The notes beneath the pieces are model-generated. The model searched no databases, had not been told where the DNA came from, and saw nothing but the letters and a program-made list of their open reading frames with translations. A DNA stretch of 64,000 bases from Ruegeria sp. PrR005 (GTDB lineage: Bacteria; Pseudomonadota; Alphaproteobacteria; Rhodobacterales; Rhodobacteraceae): positions 62,001-126,000 of the forward strand of contig NZ_JAAGOX010000004.1 of NCBI RefSeq assembly GCF_010500245.1, written 5' to 3'. Each line of letters opens with the position of its first letter. Position 1 is the stretch's first letter. A program made the translations under genes and the position numbers. Positions 9,456-19,027 of the stretch are shown piece by piece.

Positions 9456-9506
9456 TTTTCCTTGCTCCTCCTTGGGTTCCCGGCGGGTTGGCGACGCGCG
9501 TCAACG

Positions 9507-10670
9507 TCAAGCCACCGGCTGTGCCTTCTCCACGATCCTCGCAAAAAAGGACGCCCCCACCGGCGCGATCTCGTCGTTGAAATTGTATTTCGGATGGTGC
9601 AGCCCTGCACCCTCGCCCTGGCCGATGAACAGATAGGATCCAGGCCGTTTTTCGAGCATATAGCTGAAATCCTCGGCCCCCATCTCGCGCCCGCCATCGG
9701 CCACCACATTGGTCGCGCCCGACACCTCGCGCGCCACCTCGACGGCAAACGCGGTCTTGGCGGCGTCGTTGATGGTGGCGGGATAGCCCACCTGGTAATC
9801 CAGCTCGGCCGTCACCCCATAAGAGGCCGCCTGCCCCGCCACGATCTCCTTCATGCGGCGCATCACCATCTGCTGCACCGCCGGGTCAAAGGTCCGCACG
9901 GTGCCGTTCAGATAGGCGGTGTCGGGAATGACGTTGTTCACGGTGCCGGTATGGATCTGGGTGACCGAGACCACCAGATCGTCCAGCGCATAATGGTTGC
10001 GGCTGACGATGGTCTGGATCGCCTGTGCGATACCGCAGGCCGCCATCACCGGGTCGATCGTCTCATGCGGCATGGCGCCATGGCCGCCACGCCCCTGGAT
10101 ATGGATCTCGAACGAATCCACCGCCGCCATCAGCGGTCCGGGCGTGGTATAGAATGCGCCTTCGGCATGGCCCGGCGCATTGTGCAACGCATAGACCTCG
10201 CCGATGTCGAACCGATCGAGGATGCCCTCGCGCACCATCACATCGGCACCACCGCCCTCTTCCTCGGCGGGCTGGAAAATCAGCGCCACCCGGCCGCTGA
10301 AGTTCCGCGTCTCGGCCAGATACCGCGCGGCGCCAAGCAGCATCGTGGTATGCCCGTCATGGCCGCAAGCATGCATCTTGCCCGGATGGGTCGAGGCATA
10401 GGCAACCCCGGTCTCCTCTGGAATCGGCAGCGCGTCCATGTCGGCCCGCAATCCGATGGTGGGGCCATCGCCCTGCCCGTTGATGATCGCCACGATCCCG
10501 GTCTTGGCAATCCCCTCGTGCAGCTCGTCCACCCCGAATTCGCGCAGCCGCTCGGCGACAAAGGCCGCAGTCTGGTGGCACTCGAATTCCAGCTCGGGGA
10601 TGGTATGCAGATGATGGCGCCACGTGGCCATATCGGCTGCGAAATCGGCGATGCGGTTGATGACGGGCAT
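9507..10670 (-). CDS. M20-family metal-dependent amidohydrolase
   Basis: The 387-residue protein belongs to the M20D group (hippurate hydrolase/N-acyl amino acid deacylase type). Motifs are LRADMDALPI, the HACGHDGHTTMLLGAA metal site, the catalytic QPAEEEGGGA, GRGGHGAMPHETIDP of the dimerisation domain and GGREMGAEDFSYML. The frame is open far upstream, but that stretch lies over mazG; ATG 10670 fits the family start MPVINRI. It probably frees an amino acid or amine from an N-acyl form before the two downstream ureohydrolases act. Divergent from mazG, 66 bases apart. Confidence 0.9.
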   Translation of the reverse strand: MPVINRIADFAADMATWRHHLHTIPELEFECHQTAAFVAERLREFGVDELHEGIAKTGIVAIINGQGDGPTIGLRADMDALPIPEETGVAYASTHPGKMHACGHDGHTTMLLGAARYLAETRNFSGRVALIFQPAEEEGGGADVMVREGILDRFDIGEVYALHNAPGHAEGAFYTTPGPLMAAVDSFEIHIQGRGGHGAMPHETIDPVMAACGIAQAIQTIVSRNHYALDDLVVSVTQIHTGTVNNVIPDTAYLNGTVRTFDPAVQQMVMRRMKEIVAGQAASYGVTAELDYQVGYPATINDAAKTAFAVEVAREVSGATNVVADGGREMGAEDFSYMLEKRPGSYLFIGQGEGAGLHHPKYNFNDEIAPVGASFFARIVEKAQPVA

Positions 10671-10736
10671 GAGGTCTGGACTCCGGGGCCTTGCTGCGGG
10701 ATGGATGCATCTGACACAGGAACGAGGACCGCCGCA

Positions 10737-11558
10737 ATGCCCGATGACACGCTGATCCACGACCAGACAGCCGGAATCGAGCGCCTGCTGGAGATCATGC
10801 GCCGCCTGCGCGATCCCGAAACCGGCTGCCCGTGGGACATCGAACAGGACTTCGCCACCATCGCCCCCTACACGATCGAAGAGGCCTATGAAGTCGCCGA
10901 CGCGATCGAGCGCGGTGCCTGGGACGAACTCAAGGGCGAGTTGGGCGATCTGCTGTTCCAATCGGTGTTTCACGCCCAGATGGCCGCCGAGGCCGGGCAT
11001 TTCACCTTTCAGGACGTGGTGCGCACCATGTCCGACAAGATGGTCGACCGCCACCCGCATGTGTTCGGCGACGAGACACGCGACAAGTCCGCCGAACAGC
11101 AGACCCGCGACTGGGAGACGATCAAGGCCACTGAACGGGCAGAAAAGGCGCAGCAGGGTGCGCTCGACGGCGTGGCCCTCGGCCTGCCCGCCCTCCTGCG
11201 CGCCTACAAGCTGCAAAAACGCGCCGCGCGCGTGGGCTTCGACTGGGGCGATGTGGGCCCGGTACTCGACAAGATCGCCGAAGAGACCCGCGAACTGGTC
11301 GAGGCGCGCAACAGTCTCGATGCCGATGCGATCGAGGACGAGTTCGGCGATCTCCTCTTTGTCCTCGTCAACCTCGGCCGCCATCTCGGCGTCGAGCCCG
11401 AAGCCGCACTGCGCCGCACCAACGCCAAGTTCACCCGCCGCTTCGCGCAGATCGAGGCCCGCCTGGCCGCAATCGGCAAGACCCCCGAAGAGAGCACATT
11501 GGACGAGATGGACGCGCTCTGGACTCAGGTCAAGGCCGCGGAAAAAGCCCGCCCCTGA
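10737..11558 (+). CDS. mazG: Nucleoside triphosphate pyrophosphohydrolase MazG
   Basis: MazG hydrolyses NTPs to NMP and pyrophosphate and helps clean nucleotide pools. The 273-residue protein has two tandem MazG helical domains. The first has CPWDIEQDF then EEAYEVADAI and ELGDLLFQSVFH. The second has EETRELVEA and EDEFGDLLFVLVNLGRHL. The start is ATG 10737, although the frame remains open upstream. The stop is followed at once by a copy of the hairpin element. Confidence 0.95.
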   Translation: MPDDTLIHDQTAGIERLLEIMRRLRDPETGCPWDIEQDFATIAPYTIEEAYEVADAIERGAWDELKGELGDLLFQSVFHAQMAAEAGHFTFQDVVRTMSDKMVDRHPHVFGDETRDKSAEQQTRDWETIKATERAEKAQQGALDGVALGLPALLRAYKLQKRAARVGFDWGDVGPVLDKIAEETRELVEARNSLDADAIEDEFGDLLFVLVNLGRHLGVEPEAALRRTNAKFTRRFAQIEARLAAIGKTPEESTLDEMDALWTQVKAAEKARP

Positions 11559-11618
11559 CCCTTCATCTCGCTGCAAATACTCCGGGGGAGCGCCGTCAGG
11601 CGCGGGGGCAGCGCCCCC
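11559..11618 (+). repeat. Post-stop hairpin element, copy A
   Basis: It starts at the mazG stop with the head CTTCATCTCGCTGCAAATAC, then CTCCGGGGG. Hairpin 1 is GCGCC-GTCA-GGCGC (11590-11603) and hairpin 2 is GGGGGC-AGC-GCCCCC (11604-11618). The two hairpins touch. Confidence 0.85.
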
Positions 11619-11684
11619 CTGTCCCCCTCTGGACAGACGCCCCCGCACCTGTCACCACTGACCCCGACACGACCGGAGACCCCC

Positions 11685-12626
11685 ATGCCCCCCCGCAAGA
11701 TCATCATCGACACCGACCCCGGCCAGGACGACGCGGTCGCCATCCTGCTGGCATTGGCCAGCCCCGACGAGATCGAGGTGCTGGGCATCGCCGCCGTGGC
11801 CGGCAACGTGCCGCTGCCGCTGACTGCAAAGAACGCCCGTATCGTCTGCGAACTGGCGGGGCGGCCCGATGTTCCGGTCTACGCTGGCTGCGACGCACCC
11901 ATCGGGCGCAAACTGGTCACCGCCGAACATGTGCATGGCAAGACCGGGCTCGACGGCCCCGACCTGCCCGACCCGGTGATGCCGCTCCGGGACGCCCATG
12001 CCGTCGATTTCATCATCGACACCCTGCGCGCCCATGCTCCGGGCACAGTGACACTCTGCCCGCTGGGCCCGCTCACCAATATCGCCACCGCTTTCACGCG
12101 CGCCCCCGACATCGTCTCCCGCGTGCAGGAGATCGTGCTGATGGGCGGCGCCTATTTCGAGGTGGGCAACATCACCCCCGCCGCCGAATTCAACATTTAC
12201 GTCGACCCCGAAGCCGCTGATATCGTGTTCAGATCCGGCGCCCCAATCGTGGTGATGCCGCTCGATGTCACCCACAAGGCGCTGGTCACCAAGGCGCGCA
12301 ACGATGCCTTCCGCGCGCTTGCCACCCCAGTCGGCATCGCGGTCGCCCAGATGACCGATTTCTTCGAACGCTTCGACAAGGAGAAGTACGGCTCCGAAGG
12401 CGCACCCCTGCACGACCCCTGCGTCACCGCCTATATCCTGCGCCCCGATCTCTTCTCGGGCCGTCACATCAATGTCACGGTCGAAACCAGCTCTGAACTG
12501 ACCCTCGGCATGACCGTCGCCGACTGGTGGCGGGTCACCGACCGCGCGCCCAACGCGCTCTTCATCGGCGACATCGATGCCCAGGGCTTCTTCGACCTTC
12601 TGACAGAGCGTCTGGCCCGGCTGTGA
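11685..12626 (+). CDS. Inosine/uridine-preferring nucleoside hydrolase
   Basis: The 313-residue protein splits the N-glycosidic bond of ribonucleosides in a salvage role. The family signature DTDPGQDDAVAILLAL, which binds calcium, is at residues 8-23. LMGGAYFEVGNITPAAEFNIYVDPEAA and a late HDPCVTAY calcium/active-site motif are also present. Its stop overlaps the GTG start of the GrpB gene. Substrate preference is not visible. Confidence 0.92.
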   Translation: MPPRKIIIDTDPGQDDAVAILLALASPDEIEVLGIAAVAGNVPLPLTAKNARIVCELAGRPDVPVYAGCDAPIGRKLVTAEHVHGKTGLDGPDLPDPVMPLRDAHAVDFIIDTLRAHAPGTVTLCPLGPLTNIATAFTRAPDIVSRVQEIVLMGGAYFEVGNITPAAEFNIYVDPEAADIVFRSGAPIVVMPLDVTHKALVTKARNDAFRALATPVGIAVAQMTDFFERFDKEKYGSEGAPLHDPCVTAYILRPDLFSGRHINVTVETSSELTLGMTVADWWRVTDRAPNALFIGDIDAQGFFDLLTERLARL

Positions 12627-13135
12627 GCCTGCTCGCCGCGCCCGATCCCAGCTGGCCCGCCCGGGCACAGGCCGAGGCGGCCCGCTGGCGCGGCGCGGGT
12701 CTGAGCGGTCTCGTCACCATCCACCATATAGGCTCTACCGCCGTGCCGGGCCTGCCGGCCCGCCCGGTGCTGGACCTGCTGGCGGTGTTCGCCGATCCCG
12801 AAACCTGCGACGCCGCCCGCCCGGTTCTGTGCGGCCTCGGCTATGACCGGTTGCAGGATCGCAGCCCGGCCGAGGGCCACCGCCTGCGTCTGGATGACCC
12901 CGAGACCGGCGCGATGCTCATCCTGGCCCGCTGCCTGCCCCAGGCTGCCCCGGCCATCGCCCGCGCACTTGCCTTTCGCGATGCGCTGACCCGCAACGCC
13001 CCGCTGCGCGCCGCCTATACGGCCGTGCGCGCCCGCTGCGCCGCCCGGCATCCCGACGGTGGCGACAGCTATGACCGCTGCAAGGCGCATTGGATCGAAA
13101 AGACCGAAACCCGGGCGCTGGAGAAACGCACATGA
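12623..13135 (+). CDS. GrpB family protein (UPF0157)
   Basis: The 170-residue protein has the GrpB motif IHHIGSTAVPGLPARPVLDLL near residues 36-56, a fold related to nucleotidyltransferases. The GTG start at 12623 overlaps the upstream TGA (GTGA), so translation is coupled. Longer upstream starts lie inside the nucleoside hydrolase gene and are rejected. The biochemical role of GrpB proteins is not settled. Confidence 0.85.
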   Translation: MSLLAAPDPSWPARAQAEAARWRGAGLSGLVTIHHIGSTAVPGLPARPVLDLLAVFADPETCDAARPVLCGLGYDRLQDRSPAEGHRLRLDDPETGAMLILARCLPQAAPAIARALAFRDALTRNAPLRAAYTAVRARCAARHPDGGDSYDRCKAHWIEKTETRALEKRT

Positions 13136-13581
13136 CCACCGCATTGCACCTCGCCCGCCCCGAAGATCTGGACCGGATCGCCGCCATGGTGGCCGGTTTC
13201 CATGCCGAAACCGGGATCGAGACAACCGAGGCGGCCCGTCGGGCCGCGATCGGGCCGCTGCTCGAGGGCATCCCGCATGGCTGCGCCTATCTGATCGGCC
13301 CCGCCCGCGCGCCGCTGGGCTATGTCATCGTGACCTTCGGCTGGTCGGTCGAATGCGGCGGCATGATCGGATCGGTGGACGAGATCTGGCTCCGCCCCGC
13401 CATCCGCCGCCGCGGCATCGCCTCGGATGTGCTCGATGCACTGCCCAAGGCGCTGGCCGGGGCCGGGTTGAAGGCGCTGCACATCCAGGTCGACCGCGCC
13501 AACGCAGCCGCGCAGCGGCTCTGTGGCCGCGCCAGATTCGTGCCACGCGAAACCCATGTGCAGATGACCCGCCTGTTTTGA
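13132..13581 (+). CDS. GNAT family N-acetyltransferase
   Basis: The 149-residue protein has the acetyl-CoA-binding core of GNAT enzymes: VDEIWLRPAIRRRGIASDVLDAL, followed by a helix and the strand HIQVDRANAAAQRLCGRARF. The ATG overlaps the GrpB stop by 4 bases, so nucleoside hydrolase, GrpB and GNAT form one coupled operon. Acceptor substrate unknown. Confidence 0.88.
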   Translation: MTTALHLARPEDLDRIAAMVAGFHAETGIETTEAARRAAIGPLLEGIPHGCAYLIGPARAPLGYVIVTFGWSVECGGMIGSVDEIWLRPAIRRRGIASDVLDALPKALAGAGLKALHIQVDRANAAAQRLCGRARFVPRETHVQMTRLF

Positions 13582-13596
13582 TCCGTCAGGATCCCC

Positions 13597-14286
13597 CTAG
13601 CCTTGCAGCGCCGCGACCCGCCGCGCCAGGTCCTTGAAATCCGCCGCGACAATGTCCCAGTCGCTCTCGGCGCCCAGGTCGCGGCTTTGGCCCGGGCCAT
13701 GCTCCGTCGGGCGCGGCACAAAACCAGTCTTCAACCCGGCCCGCCGCGCGGCGAACAGGTCGTCGTTATGGGCGGCCACCATCATCACCCGATCCGGCGC
13801 CAGCCTGAGGGCCGCGCAACTAGCCAGATAGACCTCTGGCCGCGGCTTGTAGTCCCGCGCAATATCGGCCCCCAGAATACAATCCCACGGCAAACCGCCA
13901 TAGCGCGCCAGCCGGGTCATCAGCGCAATCGAACCGTTGGAACAGGGCGCGATAATAGCGCGCGCCTTCAACGCGGCCAATCCCTGGGTAACATCCTGCC
14001 AGGGATCCAGCCGTTCCCAGGCGGCATTCAGCGCCCTACGATCCGGCACCCGGACACCAAAGGCCCGCGCCACCGTGTCGAGGTTCTCAAGATGCAGATC
14101 ATCGAGCGGCACATAGCCCCGCGCGCCCTCGCGGATACGCGCCATCGCCGGATCGTACTCGGCCCGCCAGGCGGTGGCAAAAGCCTCGGCATCGACCTCG
14201 GGCAGAACCGCCGCCACCTCGCGCGCGACAGACGTGCGCCAGTCCACGCATGTCCCAAACACATCGAAAATCAGCGCCTCGACCAT
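13597..14286 (-). CDS. Haloacid dehalogenase type II-like HAD hydrolase
   Basis: The 229-residue protein has the L-2-haloacid dehalogenase pattern: nucleophile Asp in ALIFDVFGTCVDW (residues 4-16), PCSNGSIALM with the motif II Ser, DYKPRPEVY with the motif III Lys, and a final AAHNDDLFAARRAGLKTGFVPRP. Typical members convert (S)-2-haloacids to (R)-2-hydroxyacids. Some act on fluoroacetate or phosphoesters, so the substrate is open. It is divergent from the ABM-domain gene. Confidence 0.88.
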   Translation of the reverse strand: MVEALIFDVFGTCVDWRTSVAREVAAVLPEVDAEAFATAWRAEYDPAMARIREGARGYVPLDDLHLENLDTVARAFGVRVPDRRALNAAWERLDPWQDVTQGLAALKARAIIAPCSNGSIALMTRLARYGGLPWDCILGADIARDYKPRPEVYLASCAALRLAPDRVMMVAAHNDDLFAARRAGLKTGFVPRPTEHGPGQSRDLGAESDWDIVAADFKDLARRVAALQG

Positions 14287-14393
14287 GCCCCAGCCTCCCT
14301 TGCCCCCACTGTGCTACAATGGGCGCATAGCGGCGGGCGGATTGCAATGCCGCGTTACGGACCCGTCCCGCCCCGAAACAGGAGGACATCGCC

Positions 14394-14690
14394 ATGATCA
14401 TGCGCATCTTTCAGGTCACGACCCGACCCGGCAAGGAAGCCGAGTTCGCCGAATTCTTCCACAGCACCGCGATCCCGCTGATGAAAGGCACCGAGGGAAT
14501 CGTCCAGGTTCTGCCCGGTGCGCCGCGCCCCGATACTCCGCGCGACTTCAGTTTCGTGATGATCTGGCGGGATCTCGACGCGCTCAAGGCCTTTGTCGGC
14601 GAAGATTATCAGAGCCCGCATATCGACCCTGCCGAGGCCGAACTGGTCGAATCCCGGACAATCCGTCACTACAGTTTCGTGGCCGGCTGA
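14394..14690 (+). CDS. Antibiotic biosynthesis monooxygenase (ABM) domain protein
   Basis: The small 98-residue protein is a single ABM/dimeric ferredoxin-like barrel domain. It starts MRIFQVTTRPGKEAEFAEFF and ends with an aromatic strand RHYSFVAG. An AGGAGGACATCGCC leader gives an excellent ribosome site. Such proteins form dimers and include quinol monooxygenases and stress-linked proteins. The role is unknown. Confidence 0.78.
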   Translation: MIMRIFQVTTRPGKEAEFAEFFHSTAIPLMKGTEGIVQVLPGAPRPDTPRDFSFVMIWRDLDALKAFVGEDYQSPHIDPAEAELVESRTIRHYSFVAG

Positions 14691-14699
14691 AAGGGTCGC

Positions 14700-14762
14700 G
14701 CTTCTTTCTGGTCAGAAATACTCCGGGGGAGCCGCCCAAAGGGCGGCGGGGGCAGCGCCCCC
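14700..14762 (+). repeat. Post-stop hairpin element, copy B
   Basis: The head is GCTTCTTTCTGGTCAGAAATA then CTCCGGGGG. Hairpin 1 is GCCGCCC-AAA-GGGCGGC (14731-14747) and hairpin 2 is GGGGGC-AGC-GCCCCC (14748-14762). It begins 9 bases after the ABM-gene stop. Confidence 0.85.
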
Positions 14763-14763
14763 G

Positions 14764-14808
14764 CATTTTTTCGTGAAAAAATGTGCTCAGAAAATCTCAG
14801 ATTTTCTG
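14764..14808 (-). terminator. Two AT-rich hairpins downstream of eno
   Basis: CATTTTTT-CGTG-AAAAAATG (14764-14783) and CAGAAAATC-TCA-GATTTTCTG (14788-14808) lie just past the eno stop and abut copy B. The second is the same type as the CAGAAAAT hairpin at 2286-2306. They probably end eno transcription on the minus strand and may also serve the plus strand. Confidence 0.65.
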
Positions 14809-14819
14809 CCCGCGCCCGA

Positions 14820-16199
<1,380 letters not shown>

Positions 16200-16243
16200 T
16201 TAGGGCTAACATTTCATTGTTTGCGCCAACAGGCGGCGCCAGT

Positions 16244-17155
16244 TCACGCCACAGCGGCACCGTGCCGCGCCGGAACGCGGGCCTGCGCCATCGCGCGCGC
16301 CAGACGCCGCTCGCGCAGGAAAGTATAAAGCCCCGACCCGATGATCAGCGCCGAACCCGCCAACGTCAGCAAGTCGGGCCGCTCGCCGAACACCAGCATC
16401 CCGGCAAGGATCGAGAACAACAACCGTGAATACCGGAACGGCGTCACTACCGAGGCCTCGCCGACCCGCATCGCGGTGACGATGCCGTAATAGCCCAGAA
16501 CCCCGAACAGGATCGCGCCCGCGTAGGGGACCCAATGCCCCGGCGCCACCGGCACCGGCGCGGTCCCCGACAGCACCAGTATTCCCGCGCCGCCAAAGAT
16601 CAGCGCCAGATAGGCCTGGAACGACACCACGGCCGAGGCCACATGCGCGTCGATCCGCCGGGTGATCAGGTCGCGCGCCGCGACGCTGACAACCGAAGCC
16701 AACACAAGCAGCTGCGCGGGCTGGAACCCGGCCATGCCGGGGCGGATGATCATCAGAACGCCAATGAAACCAACGGTGATGGCGCTCCACCGACGCCAGC
16801 CCACCTGCTCGCCCAGAAACAGCGCCGCCCCCATCGTCACCACCAGCGGCATCGCCTGAAACACCGCCGCGACGGTCGATAGATCGACCAGCGACAGAGC
16901 TGTGGCAAAGGTCAGCGCGCTCACCGCCTCGGTCGCGGCGCGGATCAGCAGAAGCGGCGACCAGGCCGCCCGGCTGAACACCCTTTTCCGCGTCGCCACC
17001 GCCATGATCAGGAAGGTGGCGCCGCAGAACACGCCCAGCACCAGCAGGATCTGACCGATCGGCACCGTGGCGGACAGGTGCTTGATGAACATGTCCTCGA
17101 TCGAAAAGGCCGCCATGGCGGCGACGACCAGAAGGATACCGTTTACATTGTTCAT
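16244..17155 (-). CDS. DMT-superfamily (EamA) transporter
   Basis: The 303-residue protein has about ten hydrophobic segments arranged as two EamA repeats, typical of drug/metabolite exporters of the inner membrane. I start at ATG 17155 (MNNVNGILLV), with GAGG about 8 bases upstream. The open frame further upstream encodes a charged stretch unlike the family. Substrate unknown. It lies between eno and the ACT-domain gene, all on the minus strand but well spaced. Confidence 0.88.
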   Translation of the reverse strand: MNNVNGILLVVAAMAAFSIEDMFIKHLSATVPIGQILLVLGVFCGATFLIMAVATRKRVFSRAAWSPLLLIRAATEAVSALTFATALSLVDLSTVAAVFQAMPLVVTMGAALFLGEQVGWRRWSAITVGFIGVLMIIRPGMAGFQPAQLLVLASVVSVAARDLITRRIDAHVASAVVSFQAYLALIFGGAGILVLSGTAPVPVAPGHWVPYAGAILFGVLGYYGIVTAMRVGEASVVTPFRYSRLLFSILAGMLVFGERPDLLTLAGSALIIGSGLYTFLRERRLARAMAQARVPARHGAAVA

Positions 17156-17296
17156 GACTATGCGCCTCGACAAATCCCGGCGGGCCGGATGTTGGCCGCA
17201 GCCAAAGCGCAAGCGCAGCGCCACCGCAAGGGCGAATCCCTCCCTGTCGATGAAAAGACGTGGCCCCCTCCATCGCGCTATGTGATGGAACGTCCG

Positions 17297-17701
17297 TTAC
17301 CCCGCCTTGCCCTGCGCGATCTCAGACAGAATGCGCAGCGCCTCCGCCGCGCGCCCCTCGGGCACAAAGAGATGATCGTGATAGAAGCCCGAAACCGGGT
17401 TCACCCCCATGCCGTGACGCGCCAGTGCCGTGGCGATCCGCGCGATGAACCCCACCGCCGCCAACGAGGAATGCACCTCCAGCGTGATCATCCGGCAGGG
17501 AAATTCGAACGCCAACCCGTGCTCTTCGGCCTCGGTCCGCAACAGGATCAGCGTCGTGCCCTCTGCCTCGCGAAACATCATCCGAGGGCGCAGCCCGGCG
17601 GGAACCACGCCGTCCTCCAGCGTGACAAAGACGTATACCCCGTCCGCCAGCCGGGCCGACAGGCTCTGCAACAGGATAACGAGGTCGGTTTCTCCGCTCA
17701 T
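17297..17701 (-). CDS. ACT domain-containing protein (DUF2241 type)
   Basis: The 134-residue protein has two small ACT-like domains: an N-terminal one starting TDLVILLQSLSARLADGVYVFVTL and a C-terminal one with LEVHSSLAAVGFIARIATALARHGMGVNPVSGFYHDH. ACT domains usually bind amino acids, so this may be a small-molecule sensor. ATG 17701 has AGGAGA at ideal spacing; a GTG one codon earlier is less likely. Confidence 0.82.
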   Translation of the reverse strand: MSGETDLVILLQSLSARLADGVYVFVTLEDGVVPAGLRPRMMFREAEGTTLILLRTEAEEHGLAFEFPCRMITLEVHSSLAAVGFIARIATALARHGMGVNPVSGFYHDHLFVPEGRAAEALRILSEIAQGKAG

Positions 17702-17851
17702 CACCGGTCTCCTTTCGCGCTGCTGATCCTAGGCCGGATCGGCCGGATCGAAAAGCGCCCGGCGCCTTCCTGCCGGAACAGTTTGAGATCCTTCCCCCCT
17801 GCGCTAGCTTGATGACAGGACGCCTCCCGCCCCGGCAAAATGGAGATTGCC

Positions 17852-18178
17852 ATGAAACGCCCCCTTGCCCTTGCCACCCTCTGCCTTGGTCTCGCGACCC
17901 CCGCAATGGCGGCCGATACCTGCCCCTGGTCCGACGGCCAGTACGCGTTCCGCGAACACGGCATCTATGGCGACTTCGCCGTCAACGGCGATTGCACCGA
18001 ACTGGTCTGGGACCGGCTCAGCAACGCGCCCGAAACCACCACCCTGGAACGCAGCAAGCATGGCTGGAAAGGCAAGCTCAGCAAGGCCGATGTCGAACTT
18101 CTGGACAATGGCGAGAGCCTGCGGCTCACCAGCACCGGCGGCGCCATGCGCCAGGTCAAGGCAAAGCGCGAAAACTGA
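17852..18178 (+). CDS. Small secreted protein of unknown function
   Basis: The product has 108 residues with a clear signal peptide (MKRPLALATLCLGLATPAMA, cleavage after AMA) and a mature domain with two cysteines (TCPW and GDC), probably a disulfide in the periplasm. ATG 17852 has TGGAG about 6 bases upstream; the ATG 12 bases earlier is less well placed. Family not recognised. Confidence 0.7.
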   Translation: MKRPLALATLCLGLATPAMAADTCPWSDGQYAFREHGIYGDFAVNGDCTELVWDRLSNAPETTTLERSKHGWKGKLSKADVELLDNGESLRLTSTGGAMRQVKAKREN

Positions 18179-18207
18179 GCCCAAAGACCCCGCCGACAAC
18201 GGCCCCT

Positions 18208-18272
18208 GCTTCTTTCTGGTTCGAAATACTCCGAGGGAGTCGCCCGGTACGGGCGACGGGGGCAGCGCCCCC
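18208..18272 (+). repeat. Post-stop hairpin element, copy C
   Basis: The head is GCTTCTTTCTGGTTCGAAATA then CTCCGAGGG. Hairpin 1 is GTCGCCCG-GTA-CGGGCGAC (18239-18257) and hairpin 2 is GGGGGC-AGC-GCCCCC (18258-18272). It sits between convergent genes: the secreted-protein gene (+) and the Fur/Mur gene (-), whose stop is 4 bases away. Confidence 0.85.
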
Positions 18273-18276
18273 CCCC

Positions 18277-18690
18277 TTATCCCTTGCGCAGCGGCACGCC
18301 GTAAAGCTCCAGCTTGTGCCCCTTGAGCCGGTATCCCAGCTTGGCCGCGATGCGTTCTTGCAGCGCCTCGATCTCGGGATCGCAGAACTCGATCACCTCG
18401 CCCGAGTTCAGGTCGATCAGGTGGTCGTGATGGTCGCGCTCGGCATCCTCGTAGCGCGCCCGCCCGTCGCCGAATTCCAGCCGGTCGAGAATGCCCGCCT
18501 CCTCGAACAGTTTGACCGTCCGATAGACCGTCGCGATCGAGATCCCCGAATCCATCCTGGACGCGCGGGCATACAGCTCTTCCACATCCGGATGGTCCTC
18601 GCTCTCCTCCAGCACCTGCGCGATGGTCCGGCGCTGGCCGGTCATGCGCAGGCCCTTGGCCTCGCAACGGGAGATGATGGGTTTGGACAT
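18277..18690 (-). CDS. mur: Fur-family metal regulator (Fur/Mur type)
   Basis: The 137-residue DNA-binding metal sensor has the winged-helix part with RMTGQRRTIAQVLEE and ISIATVYRTVKLFEEAGIL. The dimerisation part has RDHHDHLIDLNSGEVIEFCDPEIE and ends LGYRLKGHKLELYGVPL. This matches the alphaproteobacterial Fur/Mur branch, which often responds to manganese, and not Irr. The CxxC zinc pairs of enteric Fur are absent. No sit/mnt manganese transporter is adjacent. The symbol follows usage for this lineage; fur would be equally fair. Confidence 0.85.
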   Translation of the reverse strand: MSKPIISRCEAKGLRMTGQRRTIAQVLEESEDHPDVEELYARASRMDSGISIATVYRTVKLFEEAGILDRLEFGDGRARYEDAERDHHDHLIDLNSGEVIEFCDPEIEALQERIAAKLGYRLKGHKLELYGVPLRKG

Positions 18691-19027
18691 GGGCGTATCC
18701 TGTCACGGTATTCGGGAATCGGGTTTACATGCTGTTGCGCCACAGGGCCAGCCGCGATTGCCACCGGGCAGTTGACTTTTCCCCTCCAAGCCGCCACATG
18801 GGGCCCAACGCCATTGTCCTCTGCCGCGTGAGCAGATGAAAAGACGTGCGGGGACAACCCGCCGGCCCGAACAAGGAAGGGCCTCGACAGGACAGGCGCA
18901 ACCGTTCCCACATTCACGCATGGGGCAAACCGCTGGACCGGTCCGGGGCATGAGGCTGCCGGATCCGAGGCTCCGCGGACCCGCTCGTGACGCCGTGCCA
19001 TTAGGGGTGCGGTGCGAAAGGATTATT

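Noticed and set aside
9462-10700. Long plus-strand open frame running into mazG
   Set aside because: It is antisense to the M20 amidohydrolase gene, which has all catalytic motifs. The frame is open because of high GC codon bias. MazG starts at 10737.
11604-11618. GGGGGCAGCGCCCCC as an ordinary rho-independent terminator
   Set aside because: No T-tract follows in any copy, and each copy has a conserved head and a second covarying hairpin. Better treated as an element family.
10671-11648. Minus-strand extension of the M20 amidohydrolase frame
   Set aside because: It runs antisense across mazG and has no family similarity. The enzyme starts at 10670.
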